DNA of 64,000 bases. Source: Bacteroides caccae (GTDB lineage Bacteria; Bacteroidota; Bacteroidia; Bacteroidales; Bacteroidaceae). This document shows, one piece after another, positions 8,216-17,699 of this stretch (positions are counted from its first letter, which is position 1; each line of letters begins with the position of its first letter). The notes beneath the pieces were generated by a model that saw only the letters and a program-made list of their open reading frames with translations, was not told the DNA's origin and did no database searches. A program made the position numbers and the translations under genes. The DNA lies in contig NZ_CP022412.2 in assembly GCF_002222615.2 (NCBI RefSeq), positions 4,506,804 to 4,570,803 on the forward strand, given 5' to 3'.

Positions 8216-10645
8216 TCACTTTTCTCCATATCCATAGCCGTAGCCATAACGTTTACCATAACCGTAGTACTTACCGTACTTGCCGTAGCCGTAGTAATAA
8301 CCGTATTTTCTCTTTTTCAAGTCCACACCGTTGATTACGGTACAAAGCTTAGACAACTTCTTCTCAATAGCCAACTCATTGATCAATGTATATTCGGCTT
8401 TATGAGTATAGTCGGCACGACATACGTATACTGACAAATCAGCCACACGACCTACCAATAAAGTATCGGTTACCATACCGATAGGGGCAGTATCCATTAT
8501 CACATAGTCGAAGTTCTGCTTCAAGATTTCTATGGCTTTATCCAGACCGTTACGAGCTAACAACTCCGTTGGATTAGGAGGCACAGAACCACCCGGAAGA
8601 ATAAACAGATTCTTATTGATATCAGAAGGTTGAACAAGTTCCATTAGATCCGTTTCAGGATTAGAAAGATACTGAGTAATGCCTTTCTCTTTATTGGAGA
8701 GATGGAATACTTTATTCAGTCCCGGCTTGCGAATATCGAGTCCGACAATCACGACCTTCTTTCCCAAAAGAGAAAGACTGATAGCCAGGTTTGCCGAAAC
8801 AAACGATTTTCCTTCTCCACTGACTGTTGAGGTTACAAGGATAACCTTCTGATCATTATCGAGCATAAACTGAAGATTGGTACGAATATTACGGAAGGTT
8901 TCACTCATCAGATTATTCTTGTTCTCGAAGACAGCAATAGAACCATTCTTATCATTCTTTTCGTCAGTCAATGGAATATCACCTATAATAGGAACACTCG
9001 TCAATTTTTCTACGTCGGCACGACCTTCTATCTTGAATTTCGTCAGTTCAATCAGGTAAATGATACCAACAGGAATCCCAACACCCAACACCAATGCAAT
9101 TAAATAAATCATAGAGCGTTTGGGAGATACCGGAGTATCATCAGCTATCGCTTCATCAATAATCTTCGCATTATTTGCAGTAGCAGCTAACGCAATTGCA
9201 TTCTCTTCACGTTTCTGCAACAACATCAGATACAACCCTGCTTTAATTTCTTGCTGGCGGGCAATGCTTACATAAGCACGTTCCTGCCCCGGAGCGTTAC
9301 TGATACGACGAGAGTAGCGGCTTGCCTCACGGTCCAGATTTGACTTGGTTATCATCAACCCCTGCAAAGTTCCTTCAAGAGTAGCCTGTACATTAGCTTT
9401 CATAGCACGGATACTCGTATCCAGATTCACAATAGTCGGGTTATTCTCTGTTGATGTACGTAGCAGACGTTTACGTTCCACCAACATTTCATTATAACGT
9501 TCAATCGCACCAATCAAGGCAGCATCCTGTAAACCAACATTACTTGGTAATACTTCATATTCATTACCTTTCAAGTATTTACGTAAGTCATTCACCAGAC
9601 TGATTTGAGTACGGTTCTCCACACTCTTCTTTTCATATTCAGCATTACCGGCTAAGGCTATCTGAGCTTCACTCGTCAAGTCCGTGATACCTGCGTCACG
9701 CTTAAAGGTTTCCAAATCCGCTTCTGTACTTCCCAGTTCTTTTGAAATAATACTAATACGTTCATCAATAAACTCAGCAGTCTTCTGGGCGATTTCGTTT
9801 TTATCATTATTCGTATTACGATTATACATCTCCAGTAATTGGTTGATAAAATCCTGTCCACACTGCAAACTGGAATTTTTTAATGATATCACAGCCACAG
9901 AAGTAGTCTTGGAGGTTGGCGCAATAGACAAGTTGCTACAATACCCCTTTGCCACTCTCATCGGTTTGTTGATAGTCGCAGTTATATGACGTACGTTCTT
10001 CTCTAACCGAGGTACTTTCGTGCCATCCTGCAAAGTTACCGAGTCAACATCTTGAAAGAAAGCCAATGTACCTTCATCAGTCGGGAAGATAGCAGGCAGT
10101 TTCTCAAAATGCTTCTGATATCCTTTCTCACCAACAGTCACATTCACATCTATACTTCCTTTAGGCTGTAGTATCATTTCCACTACCATCGGAGAACTTA
10201 GTTTCTCAGCCTCCTGAGGTGTCAAACTTACTTGTACCGGAGATGTCTTGTATAAACTTTTAGCCGGAAACTCATCCTCGTCTTTATAAGTTATATACAA
10301 GTTCAATTGATTAACAACTTCTTTTACAAGCGTTTTTGAGCGTAGGACTTCCAACTCGTTATCAATATTCTTAGAAGAAGTCATCAGACCACTTAATCCC
10401 ATATCCTCCAATTCCGAAGAAACTCCCGAACCTCCGCCCTTCTTCTCATCTTTTATTAGAACGGTGGCTGAAATATTATAAATGGGGGTAGCCCAATGCA
10501 GATAAAACCATGCACCAACAAGGCAGAGCAACACTGCCCCTACAAACCAAGGCCAATGAATAATATATTTAAAAAGCAATGTCCGGAAATCTATTTGTTC
10601 TTCAGCCATTTGGCGTTCCTTCCCGTTTTGATTTTCTTCTTTCAT
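8216..10645 (-). CDS. Wzc-like chain-length regulator and tyrosine autokinase
   Basis: This inner-membrane co-polymerase controls capsule chain length and export in Wzy-dependent systems. The 809-residue protein has a Wzz domain between two membrane segments (around residues 33-50 and 512-532) with a long coiled periplasmic region. A cytoplasmic BY-kinase domain follows, with Walker A SGEGKSF (about residue 608), A' VGLDIRKPGL and Walker B YVIMDTAP. The last 29 residues contain 13 tyrosines interspersed with glycine and lysine, which is the autophosphorylation cluster. It is paired with the Wza-like gene 12 bases upstream. Confidence 0.94.
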   Translation of the reverse strand: MKEENQNGKERQMAEEQIDFRTLLFKYIIHWPWFVGAVLLCLVGAWFYLHWATPIYNISATVLIKDEKKGGGSGVSSELEDMGLSGLMTSSKNIDNELEVLRSKTLVKEVVNQLNLYITYKDEDEFPAKSLYKTSPVQVSLTPQEAEKLSSPMVVEMILQPKGSIDVNVTVGEKGYQKHFEKLPAIFPTDEGTLAFFQDVDSVTLQDGTKVPRLEKNVRHITATINKPMRVAKGYCSNLSIAPTSKTTSVAVISLKNSSLQCGQDFINQLLEMYNRNTNNDKNEIAQKTAEFIDERISIISKELGSTEADLETFKRDAGITDLTSEAQIALAGNAEYEKKSVENRTQISLVNDLRKYLKGNEYEVLPSNVGLQDAALIGAIERYNEMLVERKRLLRTSTENNPTIVNLDTSIRAMKANVQATLEGTLQGLMITKSNLDREASRYSRRISNAPGQERAYVSIARQQEIKAGLYLMLLQKREENAIALAATANNAKIIDEAIADDTPVSPKRSMIYLIALVLGVGIPVGIIYLIELTKFKIEGRADVEKLTSVPIIGDIPLTDEKNDKNGSIAVFENKNNLMSETFRNIRTNLQFMLDNDQKVILVTSTVSGEGKSFVSANLAISLSLLGKKVVIVGLDIRKPGLNKVFHLSNKEKGITQYLSNPETDLMELVQPSDINKNLFILPGGSVPPNPTELLARNGLDKAIEILKQNFDYVIMDTAPIGMVTDTLLVGRVADLSVYVCRADYTHKAEYTLINELAIEKKLSKLCTVINGVDLKKRKYGYYYGYGKYGKYYGYGKRYGYGYGYGEK

Positions 10646-10657
10646 GACTCTTTCTTT

Positions 10658-11455
10658 TTATTTCAAGATGTTAAACAACAAGCTGGCAATAGAAACAAGG
10701 ATAGAAGTAGCAGAGAACCATAAGCTTGTACTAGTTCCGATATCTGAGTTTCGTGCTTTCGCCTTATTCGGAGTAACGTATATGATATCATTCTGCTGCA
10801 GATAGTAATATGGGGAAAGAATAGTCTCAGCCTTATTCAGATCCAATGGAATTATTTCCTGCTTGCCATTAGCATTCTCCCGTATTAGTTTTACATCATC
10901 ACGCAAACCATATACGGTCATATCACCTGCCATAGCCAAAGCTTCCAGAATGTTCACTTTTTCATTGGAAATCGTGAATGTACCGGGACGGGCAACTTCT
11001 CCGATCACAGAAATCTTATAATTTACCATACGTACTGTTACAATAGGAGTTTCCGTAATATAAGGTTTCAGTTTTTCAACGATCATTTGTTCGGTTGCCT
11101 TCTTGGTTAGACCACCCACATGAAGTTCACCCAATACGGGGAAGTTGATATTACCGTCATTATCCACTAGATATTGTTGCAATACAGGCTGGCTAGTTGT
11201 ATAGTTCAAAGCGGCATTGTGCTGTGTGGCCACTGTCAAATTAAAAGGCGCTGCCAGTTCGGGACTCGTACATGACACCACTATCGTTAGTAGGTCCTTG
11301 GGCATGATTTTAGCATCATAAAGCTTTGTATCTCGGGTATTGTACAATACAACTTCAGCATCCTGCAAGTAAGGTACTTTCTTATAAGCCTGACAAGCTG
11401 TAAGAAGCAGAGGCAACAACAATATTAAGACATTCTTTCCGTTTAATTTTTCCAT
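10658..11455 (-). CDS. Wza-like polysaccharide export lipoprotein
   Basis: This is the outer-membrane export channel component. The 265 residues begin with a signal peptide and the lipobox LLLTAC (Cys21). A Poly_export domain follows (MPKDLLTIVVSC around residue 53), then an SLBB-type segment (ISVIGEVARPGTFTISNEK around residue 150). A hydrophobic C-terminus (SATSILVSIASLLFNIL) could span the outer membrane as the Wza helix does. It lies directly upstream of the Wzc-like kinase, its usual partner. Confidence 0.93.
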   Translation of the reverse strand: MEKLNGKNVLILLLPLLLTACQAYKKVPYLQDAEVVLYNTRDTKLYDAKIMPKDLLTIVVSCTSPELAAPFNLTVATQHNAALNYTTSQPVLQQYLVDNDGNINFPVLGELHVGGLTKKATEQMIVEKLKPYITETPIVTVRMVNYKISVIGEVARPGTFTISNEKVNILEALAMAGDMTVYGLRDDVKLIRENANGKQEIIPLDLNKAETILSPYYYLQQNDIIYVTPNKAKARNSDIGTSTSLWFSATSILVSIASLLFNILK

Positions 11456-11473
11456 AACATATAAATTATAAAT

Positions 11474-12550
11474 TTAGACACCCTTCAAATACCATTCATA
11501 AAGGCGCTCAATACCTTCATCAATCTCAACCTTATGATGCCAGCCTAAACTGTGTAACTTCGATACATCCGTCAACTTACGCATCGTACCATCAGGCTTA
11601 GAACTATCCCAACGTAAGTCACCCTTAAATTGAACTTCTTTCATGATCATCCCGGCAACTTCACAAATACTGACTTCCTTACCTGTACCAACATTGATAT
11701 GACAGTTACGAATGTCTTTACTACCTTCCATATAAGTATCCTTGAAATCAACATTCAATAATACATGCACACTCGCATCAGCCATCTCTTCACTCCATAA
11801 AAACTCACGCATAGGTGTACCGGTACCCCAAAGAGTTACCAATTCAGGAGTAATACCAAATTTTGCCAATTTATCCAATATTTCAGCATCAGAATTACTG
11901 CCGGTCACACCTTCCACAGGACGCAAGTCAAGGTCTCTGCGAACTGCCTTCCAATCACCTTCGTTTAAACATTTAGCCAAATGAATCTTGCGAATCATGG
12001 CAGGAAGAACATGACTGTTTTCCAAATGGAAATTGTCATTCGGACCATAAAGGTTAGTAGGCATTACGGCAATATAGTTCGTACCATACTGAAGATTGAA
12101 GCTCTCACACATCTTCAAACCCGCAATCTTGGCAATGGCATAAGGTTCGTTCGTATATTCCAAAGGAGAAGTCAGCAAAGCGTCTTCCTTCATCGGCTGT
12201 GCGACATCACGGGGATAGATACAAGTACTACCCAGAAAAAGCAACTTCTTTACATTATGGCGAAAACTCTCCCCTATCACATTCTGCTGAATTTGAAGGT
12301 TCTGATAGATAAAATCAGCACGATACTGCAAATTAGCCATAATTCCACCGACATGCGCAGCGGCAAGGACAACAGCATCAGGCAGTTCTTCATCAAAGAA
12401 TTGTTTTACGGCCACACCATCAAGAAGGTCCAGCTCTTTATGAGAGCGCCCTACGAGATTCGTGTAACCACGACTCTGCAAATTATTCCAAATAGCGGAA
12501 CCCACCAAACCATGGTGTCCCGCTACATAGATTTTCGTATTCTTATCCAT
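11474..12550 (-). CDS. fcl: GDP-L-fucose synthase
   Basis: This enzyme epimerises and reduces GDP-4-keto-6-deoxymannose to GDP-L-fucose, the second step of the de novo pathway. The extended SDR fold shows the nucleotide loop GHHGLVGSAIW (residues 11-21), the serine of LGSTCIYP and the YxxxK pair in YAIAK. The 358 residues are longer than the roughly 320 of the E. coli enzyme, with the extra length in the middle (around residues 205-230), as in other Bacteroides copies. It starts 2 bases after gmd, so the two are translationally linked. Confidence 0.95.
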   Translation of the reverse strand: MDKNTKIYVAGHHGLVGSAIWNNLQSRGYTNLVGRSHKELDLLDGVAVKQFFDEELPDAVVLAAAHVGGIMANLQYRADFIYQNLQIQQNVIGESFRHNVKKLLFLGSTCIYPRDVAQPMKEDALLTSPLEYTNEPYAIAKIAGLKMCESFNLQYGTNYIAVMPTNLYGPNDNFHLENSHVLPAMIRKIHLAKCLNEGDWKAVRRDLDLRPVEGVTGSNSDAEILDKLAKFGITPELVTLWGTGTPMREFLWSEEMADASVHVLLNVDFKDTYMEGSKDIRNCHINVGTGKEVSICEVAGMIMKEVQFKGDLRWDSSKPDGTMRKLTDVSKLHSLGWHHKVEIDEGIERLYEWYLKGV

Positions 12551-12552
12551 TC

Positions 12553-13644
12553 TTATCCTTCTTCTCTATTCATCAGTTCTTTCATGTGAAGCTTCTTCAC
12601 AAACTTCATATCATGCGATACCATGATTTTTACCAGTTCGGGGAAAGAAGTCTTGGTAGAATTCCAGCCAAGTAACGTACGCGCTTTCGTGGGATCACCC
12701 AGTAACTGTTCAACTTCAGCAGGACGAAAATATTTAGAATCGACTTCAACCAGTACTTTACCGCTAGCAACATCAATACCTTTTTCATTCACTCCTTCAC
12801 CTTCCCAACGAAGTTCAATGCCAACCTCTTTAAAAGCTAATGTAGTAAACTCACGTACGGTATGATATTCCCCCGTAGCAATTACAAAGTCTTCAGGAGT
12901 ATCATGCTGAAGGATCAGCCACATACATTCAACATAGTCCTTGGCATATCCCCAGTCACGAAGTGAGTTCAGGTTTCCCAAATAAAGTTTATCCTGGAGC
13001 CCTTGTGCGATACGGGCAGCAGCTAATGTTATCTTACGGGTTACAAAAGTCTCGCCTCTACGTTCACTTTCATGGTTAAACAGGATTCCGTTCACTGCAT
13101 ACATTCCATAGCTTTCACGATAGTTCTTGGTAATCCAAAAACCGTATTGTTTAGCTACTCCATACGGGGAACGAGGATAGAAAGGTGTAGTTTCCTTCTG
13201 TGGAACTTCCTGTACCAGACCGAATAGTTCAGAAGTAGAAGCCTGATAAATCCTTGTCTTCTTCTCCATTCCAAGGATGCGGACAGCTTCCAGCATGCGA
13301 AGTGTGCCGATAGCATCCGCTTCGGCTGTATATTCCGGTACATCAAAAGAAACTTTCACATGGCTTTGTGCGGCCAGGTTATAAATTTCATCCGGTTGCA
13401 CTTGCTGAATAATACGGAGCAAAGAACTGGAATCTGTCATATCTCCATAATGAAGATTAACCAAACGCTCCTTTTTCATGTCACGTACCCATTCATCCAA
13501 ATAAAGATGCTCGATGCGTGCGGTGTTAAAAGAAGAAGAACGACGAAGAATACCATGGACTTCATATCCTTTTTCAATTAAGAGCTCTGCTAAAAATGAA
13601 CCATCCTGACCGGTGATTCCTGATATTAAAGCTATCTTTTTCAT
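12553..13644 (-). CDS. gmd: GDP-mannose 4,6-dehydratase
   Basis: This enzyme makes GDP-4-keto-6-deoxy-D-mannose from GDP-mannose as the first step toward GDP-L-fucose. The N-terminus [20 protein letters not shown] carries the GxxGxxG loop. The catalytic YGVAK, the STSELFG stretch and the [12 protein letters not shown] motif are intact. I chose the ATG at 13644 (363 aa) because an upstream in-frame ATG would add 29 residues with no family match. It is followed by fcl with a 2-base gap. The upstream kilobase holds only decayed genes. Confidence 0.95.
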   Translation of the reverse strand: MKKIALISGITGQDGSFLAELLIEKGYEVHGILRRSSSFNTARIEHLYLDEWVRDMKKERLVNLHYGDMTDSSSLLRIIQQVQPDEIYNLAAQSHVKVSFDVPEYTAEADAIGTLRMLEAVRILGMEKKTRIYQASTSELFGLVQEVPQKETTPFYPRSPYGVAKQYGFWITKNYRESYGMYAVNGILFNHESERRGETFVTRKITLAAARIAQGLQDKLYLGNLNSLRDWGYAKDYVECMWLILQHDTPEDFVIATGEYHTVREFTTLAFKEVGIELRWEGEGVNEKGIDVASGKVLVEVDSKYFRPAEVEQLLGDPTKARTLLGWNSTKTSFPELVKIMVSHDMKFVKKLHMKELMNREEG

Positions 13645-13740
13645 TTTATTTATTAATATTTCATTTATAGTATATACATATTTTATCAGACATACCCCCA
13701 TTTTCCTAGCTAATACAGCAAATAGTCCCATTCAAAAGAG

Positions 13741-13840
13741 TCAAAAGTCAACTTTCTCACCATTAAGGCGAACATTACCATAACTCTCCTCAGAACGCTT
13801 CAAGAACATATCTTCCTTCTTAATGAATTTATAGAAGCCC
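13741..13840 (-). pseudogene. Short coding remnant upstream of gmd
   Basis: An open stretch on the minus strand reads GFYKFIKKEDMFLKRSEESY and continues to GEKVDF and a stop at 13741-13743. It has no start codon and is bounded upstream by a stop. It looks like the C-terminal end of a lost gene. The family is not recognised. Confidence 0.3.
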
Positions 13841-13848
13841 TAAACACT

Positions 13849-14398
13849 TTAACTTAGGAATTGTAATGAAGGTCGCGAACAGCCTTCATCAGAATCAGAG
13901 GTCATTGAATATTTTATCATTTGAGAAAGCTTTAGGTTATCATCTAGATCGTCAGGCTCATCGTCATCAAAGTAACCGGCAGTCAGCAGGTCATCATCCA
14001 AGATATGCTCAAAAAAGTGTTGGAACATATCATCCGGTGTCATTCCGTCAAAGTCATCTCCATCTATTTTTAAGAGTTGAACGACCGACATATCCTATTA
14101 CCGCCAAATCTCTCTCCTCCTTCCAAGATTTTTTCAGGACGAAATCGAGGTGAAATACAAACAAATCCCGCAGTTCATCGGCTATCAGCAGATGCTCCTT
14201 CCGCGTCTTCTTATCATAACACACAGAAACTAGGAGAAGCATCTTCAGGGTATCATAGATCCGGCGGGGAGCTTTTATCACGGGGGTATCGGGCCCCACC
14301 TTGACGAACTCACGGACCAGTTCCAGTTCCTTCACGCAAAACTTTTCCAAGACCTCTACCGGATTTGACCTGACGTAGGAATCGATCTTCTCAATCAT
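13849..14398 (-). pseudogene. Split hypothetical gene, probable frameshift
   Basis: Two overlapping minus-strand frames, 14398-14054 (114 codons) and 14091-13849 (80 codons), together look like one protein. The first begins MIEKIDSYVRSNPVEVLEKF and runs to a conserved-looking region ending DLAVIG. The second picks up at MSVVQLLKIDGDDFDGM and has a highly acidic stretch (DDDLLTAGYFDDDEPDDLDD). A single-base shift near 14090 would join them. They could instead be two overlapping small genes. The family is unknown. It lies in the remnant zone between the WbuC cupin and gmd. Confidence 0.5.
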
Positions 14399-14615
14399 GG
14401 CAGGCTACCCGCTGATTTACTGACGGGTACACTAAGGAAGGCGGAAATCCGGAAAAGTGACTCCTTATAGACAAGATTCAGATTGCTACGGTATGTAAAC
14501 GATGTTATGCTCATCGTCTTTTTATGGGAAATATAGGAGAAATTCATTGGGGCTGATATTAACAGACTTCTGTAAAACCGCAGGCATTAGCACGACTTAT
14601 ACTGACAGATAAACA

Positions 14616-14771
14616 TTACTTCTTCAATACCCCAAGAGCTTCAGCAGCATCTTCCTTTGCAATCTGCATACAGCGAGCGGCATACTCTGATGTCATTAAC
14701 TGTATTGAACCTGAACGTTGTTACATTTCTACGAAATCTGCGACACGTTTTTTCAATTCTTCTGTGATCAT
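14616..14771 (-). pseudogene. Small gene broken by an internal stop
   Basis: From the ATG at 14771 the frame reads MITEELKKRVADFVEM, a TAA stop at codon 17, then continues in the same frame through QRSGSIQLMTSEYAARCM to LGVLKK and a stop at 14616. The sense of the reading across the stop suggests a small helical protein of about 51 residues that has been knocked out. Function unknown. Confidence 0.45.
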
Positions 14772-14807
14772 AATAAACTATTGATTAAAAGGATTATAAT
14801 ACGATTG

Positions 14808-15428
14808 TTAAATTATTTGCTGTTCTTTCATTACTCTCTCTACATCCTCAATAGGTACATTGAGCATACGTGAGACATACAGAGGGGAGAAAGCATCCAT
14901 GGAACCCGACTGGCGCTCCATGCCAATCAAGTACTCGATATTTTTCTTCAAGTCACCGATTGAGATAAAAGGAGCCGAAGAATTAGAAGAAGCCAATTCA
15001 AGTTGATCTAATGAGGATGAAGCCTGCCTTGTCTGGTACTCTTCAAGAGTTTCACTTCCATCTTCTCCATATTTGCCGTCTTTCGCCTCGTAAATGACAC
15101 AAGGCTCAACCACTTCTACAGTATGCCAAGCACCCTGAGGAACTACGCAACCGAAATTTCCCTTTGTTGGATCAAGATGAGTACGTTCAGTCTCGTTTCC
15201 TTGGTCGTCATAGAAGATCTCGTCTAATTTTCCAACGAGTAAGAGAACATTCTCATTACTCATTGGATGACGGTGAATAGGTACAACTGTTCCTGGCAAC
15301 ATAGCATTAAGCATACGCTGCCCTCCATCATTTGGGCTTGTACGCAAGTCATAGTTCATGCGCTTGCGTTCGCTTGACTCCGCTTGAATAAAAAGATAAT
15401 CAAGCAAATCTTTGTTAATTTCTGTCAT
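14808..15428 (-). CDS. WbuC-family cupin
   Basis: This 206-residue protein has the N-terminal cupin of the WbuC family, which is found in O-antigen and capsule loci with no settled reaction. Metal-binding residues appear in VPIHRHPMSNEN (around residues 49-60) and in the second cupin motif PQGAWHTVEV (around residue 97). The C-terminal 70 residues (from about QASSSLDQ) are an extension beyond the typical cupin and look helical. It lies downstream of the deacetylases and priming transferase, and the decayed genes follow it. Confidence 0.85.
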   Translation of the reverse strand: MTEINKDLLDYLFIQAESSERKRMNYDLRTSPNDGGQRMLNAMLPGTVVPIHRHPMSNENVLLLVGKLDEIFYDDQGNETERTHLDPTKGNFGCVVPQGAWHTVEVVEPCVIYEAKDGKYGEDGSETLEEYQTRQASSSLDQLELASSNSSAPFISIGDLKKNIEYLIGMERQSGSMDAFSPLYVSRMLNVPIEDVERVMKEQQII

Positions 15429-15531
15429 ATCTTGTCTTGTCGGTCTTTTGTGGCCAGAACAAGTAGCTTACAAATTTCCAAATAGACCCGAAGAAAATCT
15501 TCATGGTAAAATAAAGTTAGTTTTCAGAAAA

Positions 15532-16209
15532 TTAATATGCTCGGAGTACGACTTCAAACGCCTCGGCATAGTTCATGCCCCACTGACCACCACGCATAGC
15601 AGCGAGACCAGTGATGTACTCAGCCGAACGAGGATGTGGATATGGACGCATCACGCCACGGTACATCGAGAGCGCCTTAATCTTTGCCTCGACACCCTCC
15701 TTACCCACCTCTACATAACAGTTAGGGTTGAAGGTATTCATCGCGTTGTTTATCTTCCATTCCGTACATGAAGGCACCTCCATATACCAGAACTCCTTCA
15801 CGCGCTTCACCTCTGGACGACGCTGGAAGAGGCGGATAGCCTCCTGACATGCCATCGAGGTCTGCAGATGGTCGTTGTTCGTGTCCGCAGGATGGTGAGT
15901 GATGATCACATCCGGCTCACTCTCCTTGATGGCAGCCTCGATGAACTGCACCAGCTTCAGATGAGGCACCGTATTCATCTGGATGTTAGGGAACGTTCCC
16001 TCATAGATTCTGTTCACACCAAGGAACTTGTTAGAGGCATTAGTATCATCCTCCAGTTCATTATCCTCCGGACGAAAAGCACGAGCCTTCGCTTCGGTAC
16101 ACATGATGCACACATCCACAGTATGGCCCTCACGTGCCCACTTCCACATCGACGCGCCAGCGCCAAGAGTCTCATCATCAGGATGAGCTACTACAAGTAA
16201 GTATTTCAT
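15532..16209 (-). CDS. PIG-L family N-acetylsugar deacetylase, copy 1
   Basis: These zinc enzymes remove N-acetyl groups from sugars, for example GlcNAc linked to a lipid or nucleotide. The metal motif AHPDDE is at residues 8-13, and further candidate ligands are in THHPADTNNDH (around residue 103). The length is 225 residues. A second copy of the same length lies at 16871-17548, with the priming sugar transferase between them. This copy keeps the canonical proline in the metal motif. It may deacetylate the first sugar of the repeat unit (inference). Confidence 0.9.
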   Translation of the reverse strand: MKYLLVVAHPDDETLGAGASMWKWAREGHTVDVCIMCTEAKARAFRPEDNELEDDTNASNKFLGVNRIYEGTFPNIQMNTVPHLKLVQFIEAAIKESEPDVIITHHPADTNNDHLQTSMACQEAIRLFQRRPEVKRVKEFWYMEVPSCTEWKINNAMNTFNPNCYVEVGKEGVEAKIKALSMYRGVMRPYPHPRSAEYITGLAAMRGGQWGMNYAEAFEVVLRAY

Positions 16210-16215
16210 ATTATT

Positions 16216-16869
16216 TTATACCGTTTTTGAATAATCAACCAATTTTTCATGCATCCACTGTGGATACTTGCCACATGCAGTATAGAGGATAGCCAATATA
16301 GTCCAGATAATCAACTTGATGTCACCAAAGAACGAAGCGTGCTTCACGTAATACATATCCAACTTCAGACGGATAGGCAGCACCTTCTCGTTATATTCCT
16401 CCTCATCGGGGAACTGATCGCCATAGATGTAATCCCACAGACTAGACTGAGAAGTCAGACCGCATGGAACGGTAGCAGCAATCGCATTCGCGCCACCACG
16501 GGTAATGTCCACCTGATCAACAGCTGCAGGACGAGGGCCCACAATTGACATCGTTCCATTCAGGATGTTCATCAACTGAGGCAACTCATCAATCTTCAAC
16601 CTGCGCATGATCTTACCCCACCAGAAGATTCGATCCTGATCTGGACGAAGTGAAGCCTCATTTGCCCCACGAGCCACACGCATCGATCGGAACTTCCACA
16701 TCTTGAACTTCTTATTGTCCTTACCCACACGGTTAGCGAAATAGAACAGCGGTCCCCAATCGCTAATCAATGTAGCAATAATCGAGAACAGCCAAATGGG
16801 TGAAGTACCGATGATACCAATCAATGCACACGTGAAGTCGAACACGCGCTTAACAATTCTGTACACCAT
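16216..16869 (-). CDS. Priming sugar-1-phosphate transferase (undecaprenyl-phosphate)
   Basis: This enzyme starts each capsule repeat unit by moving a sugar-1-phosphate onto undecaprenyl phosphate at the inner membrane. The 217-residue protein is the short, catalytic-domain-only form, with one N-terminal hydrophobic segment (ALIGIIGTSPIWLFSIIATL). It has the core motifs KMWKFRSMRV, LRRLKIDELPQL-type (here MRRLKIDELPQL) and VGPRPA. It is sandwiched between two PIG-L deacetylases with gaps of 1 and 6 bases, suggesting the primed sugar is an N-acetylhexosamine that is later deacetylated. Confidence 0.93.
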   Translation of the reverse strand: MVYRIVKRVFDFTCALIGIIGTSPIWLFSIIATLISDWGPLFYFANRVGKDNKKFKMWKFRSMRVARGANEASLRPDQDRIFWWGKIMRRLKIDELPQLMNILNGTMSIVGPRPAAVDQVDITRGGANAIAATVPCGLTSQSSLWDYIYGDQFPDEEEYNEKVLPIRLKLDMYYVKHASFFGDIKLIIWTILAILYTACGKYPQWMHEKLVDYSKTV

Positions 16870-16870
16870 A

Positions 16871-17548
16871 TCAATAAAGTCTTACTACAGTTTCAAACGC
16901 CTCAGCATAATTGCAGCCCCATTCCGACCCACGGATAGCAGCCAGTCCAATAATATACTCATTGCTACGAGGATGCGGATAAGGACGCATCACACCACGA
17001 TACATGCTTAATGCCTTGCACTTAGCCTCAGCACCTTCCAAGCCTACCTCAACGTATATATTTGGACGGAACGAGTTCATAGCATTGTTTATCTTCCACT
17101 CTGTACAACTCGGAACCTCCATGTACCAAAACTCTTTAACCCTCTTAACCTCAGGTCTGCGTTGAAATAAACGGATTGCCTCCTGACATGCCATAGAAAT
17201 CTGAAGATGATCATTATTGGTATCAGCAGGATGATGTGTAATAATGATATCTGGCTCACTCTCTTTAATAGCCGACTCAATGAACTGCACCAACTTGAGA
17301 TGTGGTACAGTATTCATCTCAATATTAGGGAACGTTTCTTTGTAAATTTTATTCACTCCTAGGAACTTGTTCGATGTATTCATATCGTCTTCCAACTCAT
17401 TGTCCTCCGGACGGAAGACACGCGCCTTCGCCTCCGTGCACATAATACACACGTCAACAGTATTACCATTATGGGACCACTTATACATAGATGCACCAGC
17501 ACCCAATGTTTCATCATCAGAATGAGCTACTACTAAAAGATATTTCAT
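16871..17548 (-). CDS. PIG-L family N-acetylsugar deacetylase, copy 2
   Basis: This is a near-twin of the gene at 15532-16209. It has the same 225-residue length and long identical stretches such as PADTNNDHLQ, EAIRLFQRRPEVKRVKEFWY and ALSMYRGVMRPYPHPRS. The metal motif here is AHSDDE, with serine replacing the usual proline, while the His and both Asp are kept. I chose the start at 17548 by alignment with copy 1; an upstream in-frame ATG would add 28 residues with no match. It ends 1 base before the priming transferase. Confidence 0.9.
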   Translation of the reverse strand: MKYLLVVAHSDDETLGAGASMYKWSHNGNTVDVCIMCTEAKARVFRPEDNELEDDMNTSNKFLGVNKIYKETFPNIEMNTVPHLKLVQFIESAIKESEPDIIITHHPADTNNDHLQISMACQEAIRLFQRRPEVKRVKEFWYMEVPSCTEWKINNAMNSFRPNIYVEVGLEGAEAKCKALSMYRGVMRPYPHPRSNEYIIGLAAIRGSEWGCNYAEAFETVVRLY

Positions 17549-17699
17549 AAATTTATTGGATTTACTAAAAACAATTAGCCAAACACATCCATTTTTGACT
17601 TTTACAGTTTGTAGCAGGTAGGATTTATTCACAAAAAGCTCATCATACCCGCATATAAATTCTTTATTTCGAACTCAGCTACCAACACTTTATGACCAC

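Noticed and set aside
11981..12589. 202-codon plus-strand frame opposite fcl
   Set aside because: Shadow of the GDP-fucose synthase frame; no ribosome site or domain.
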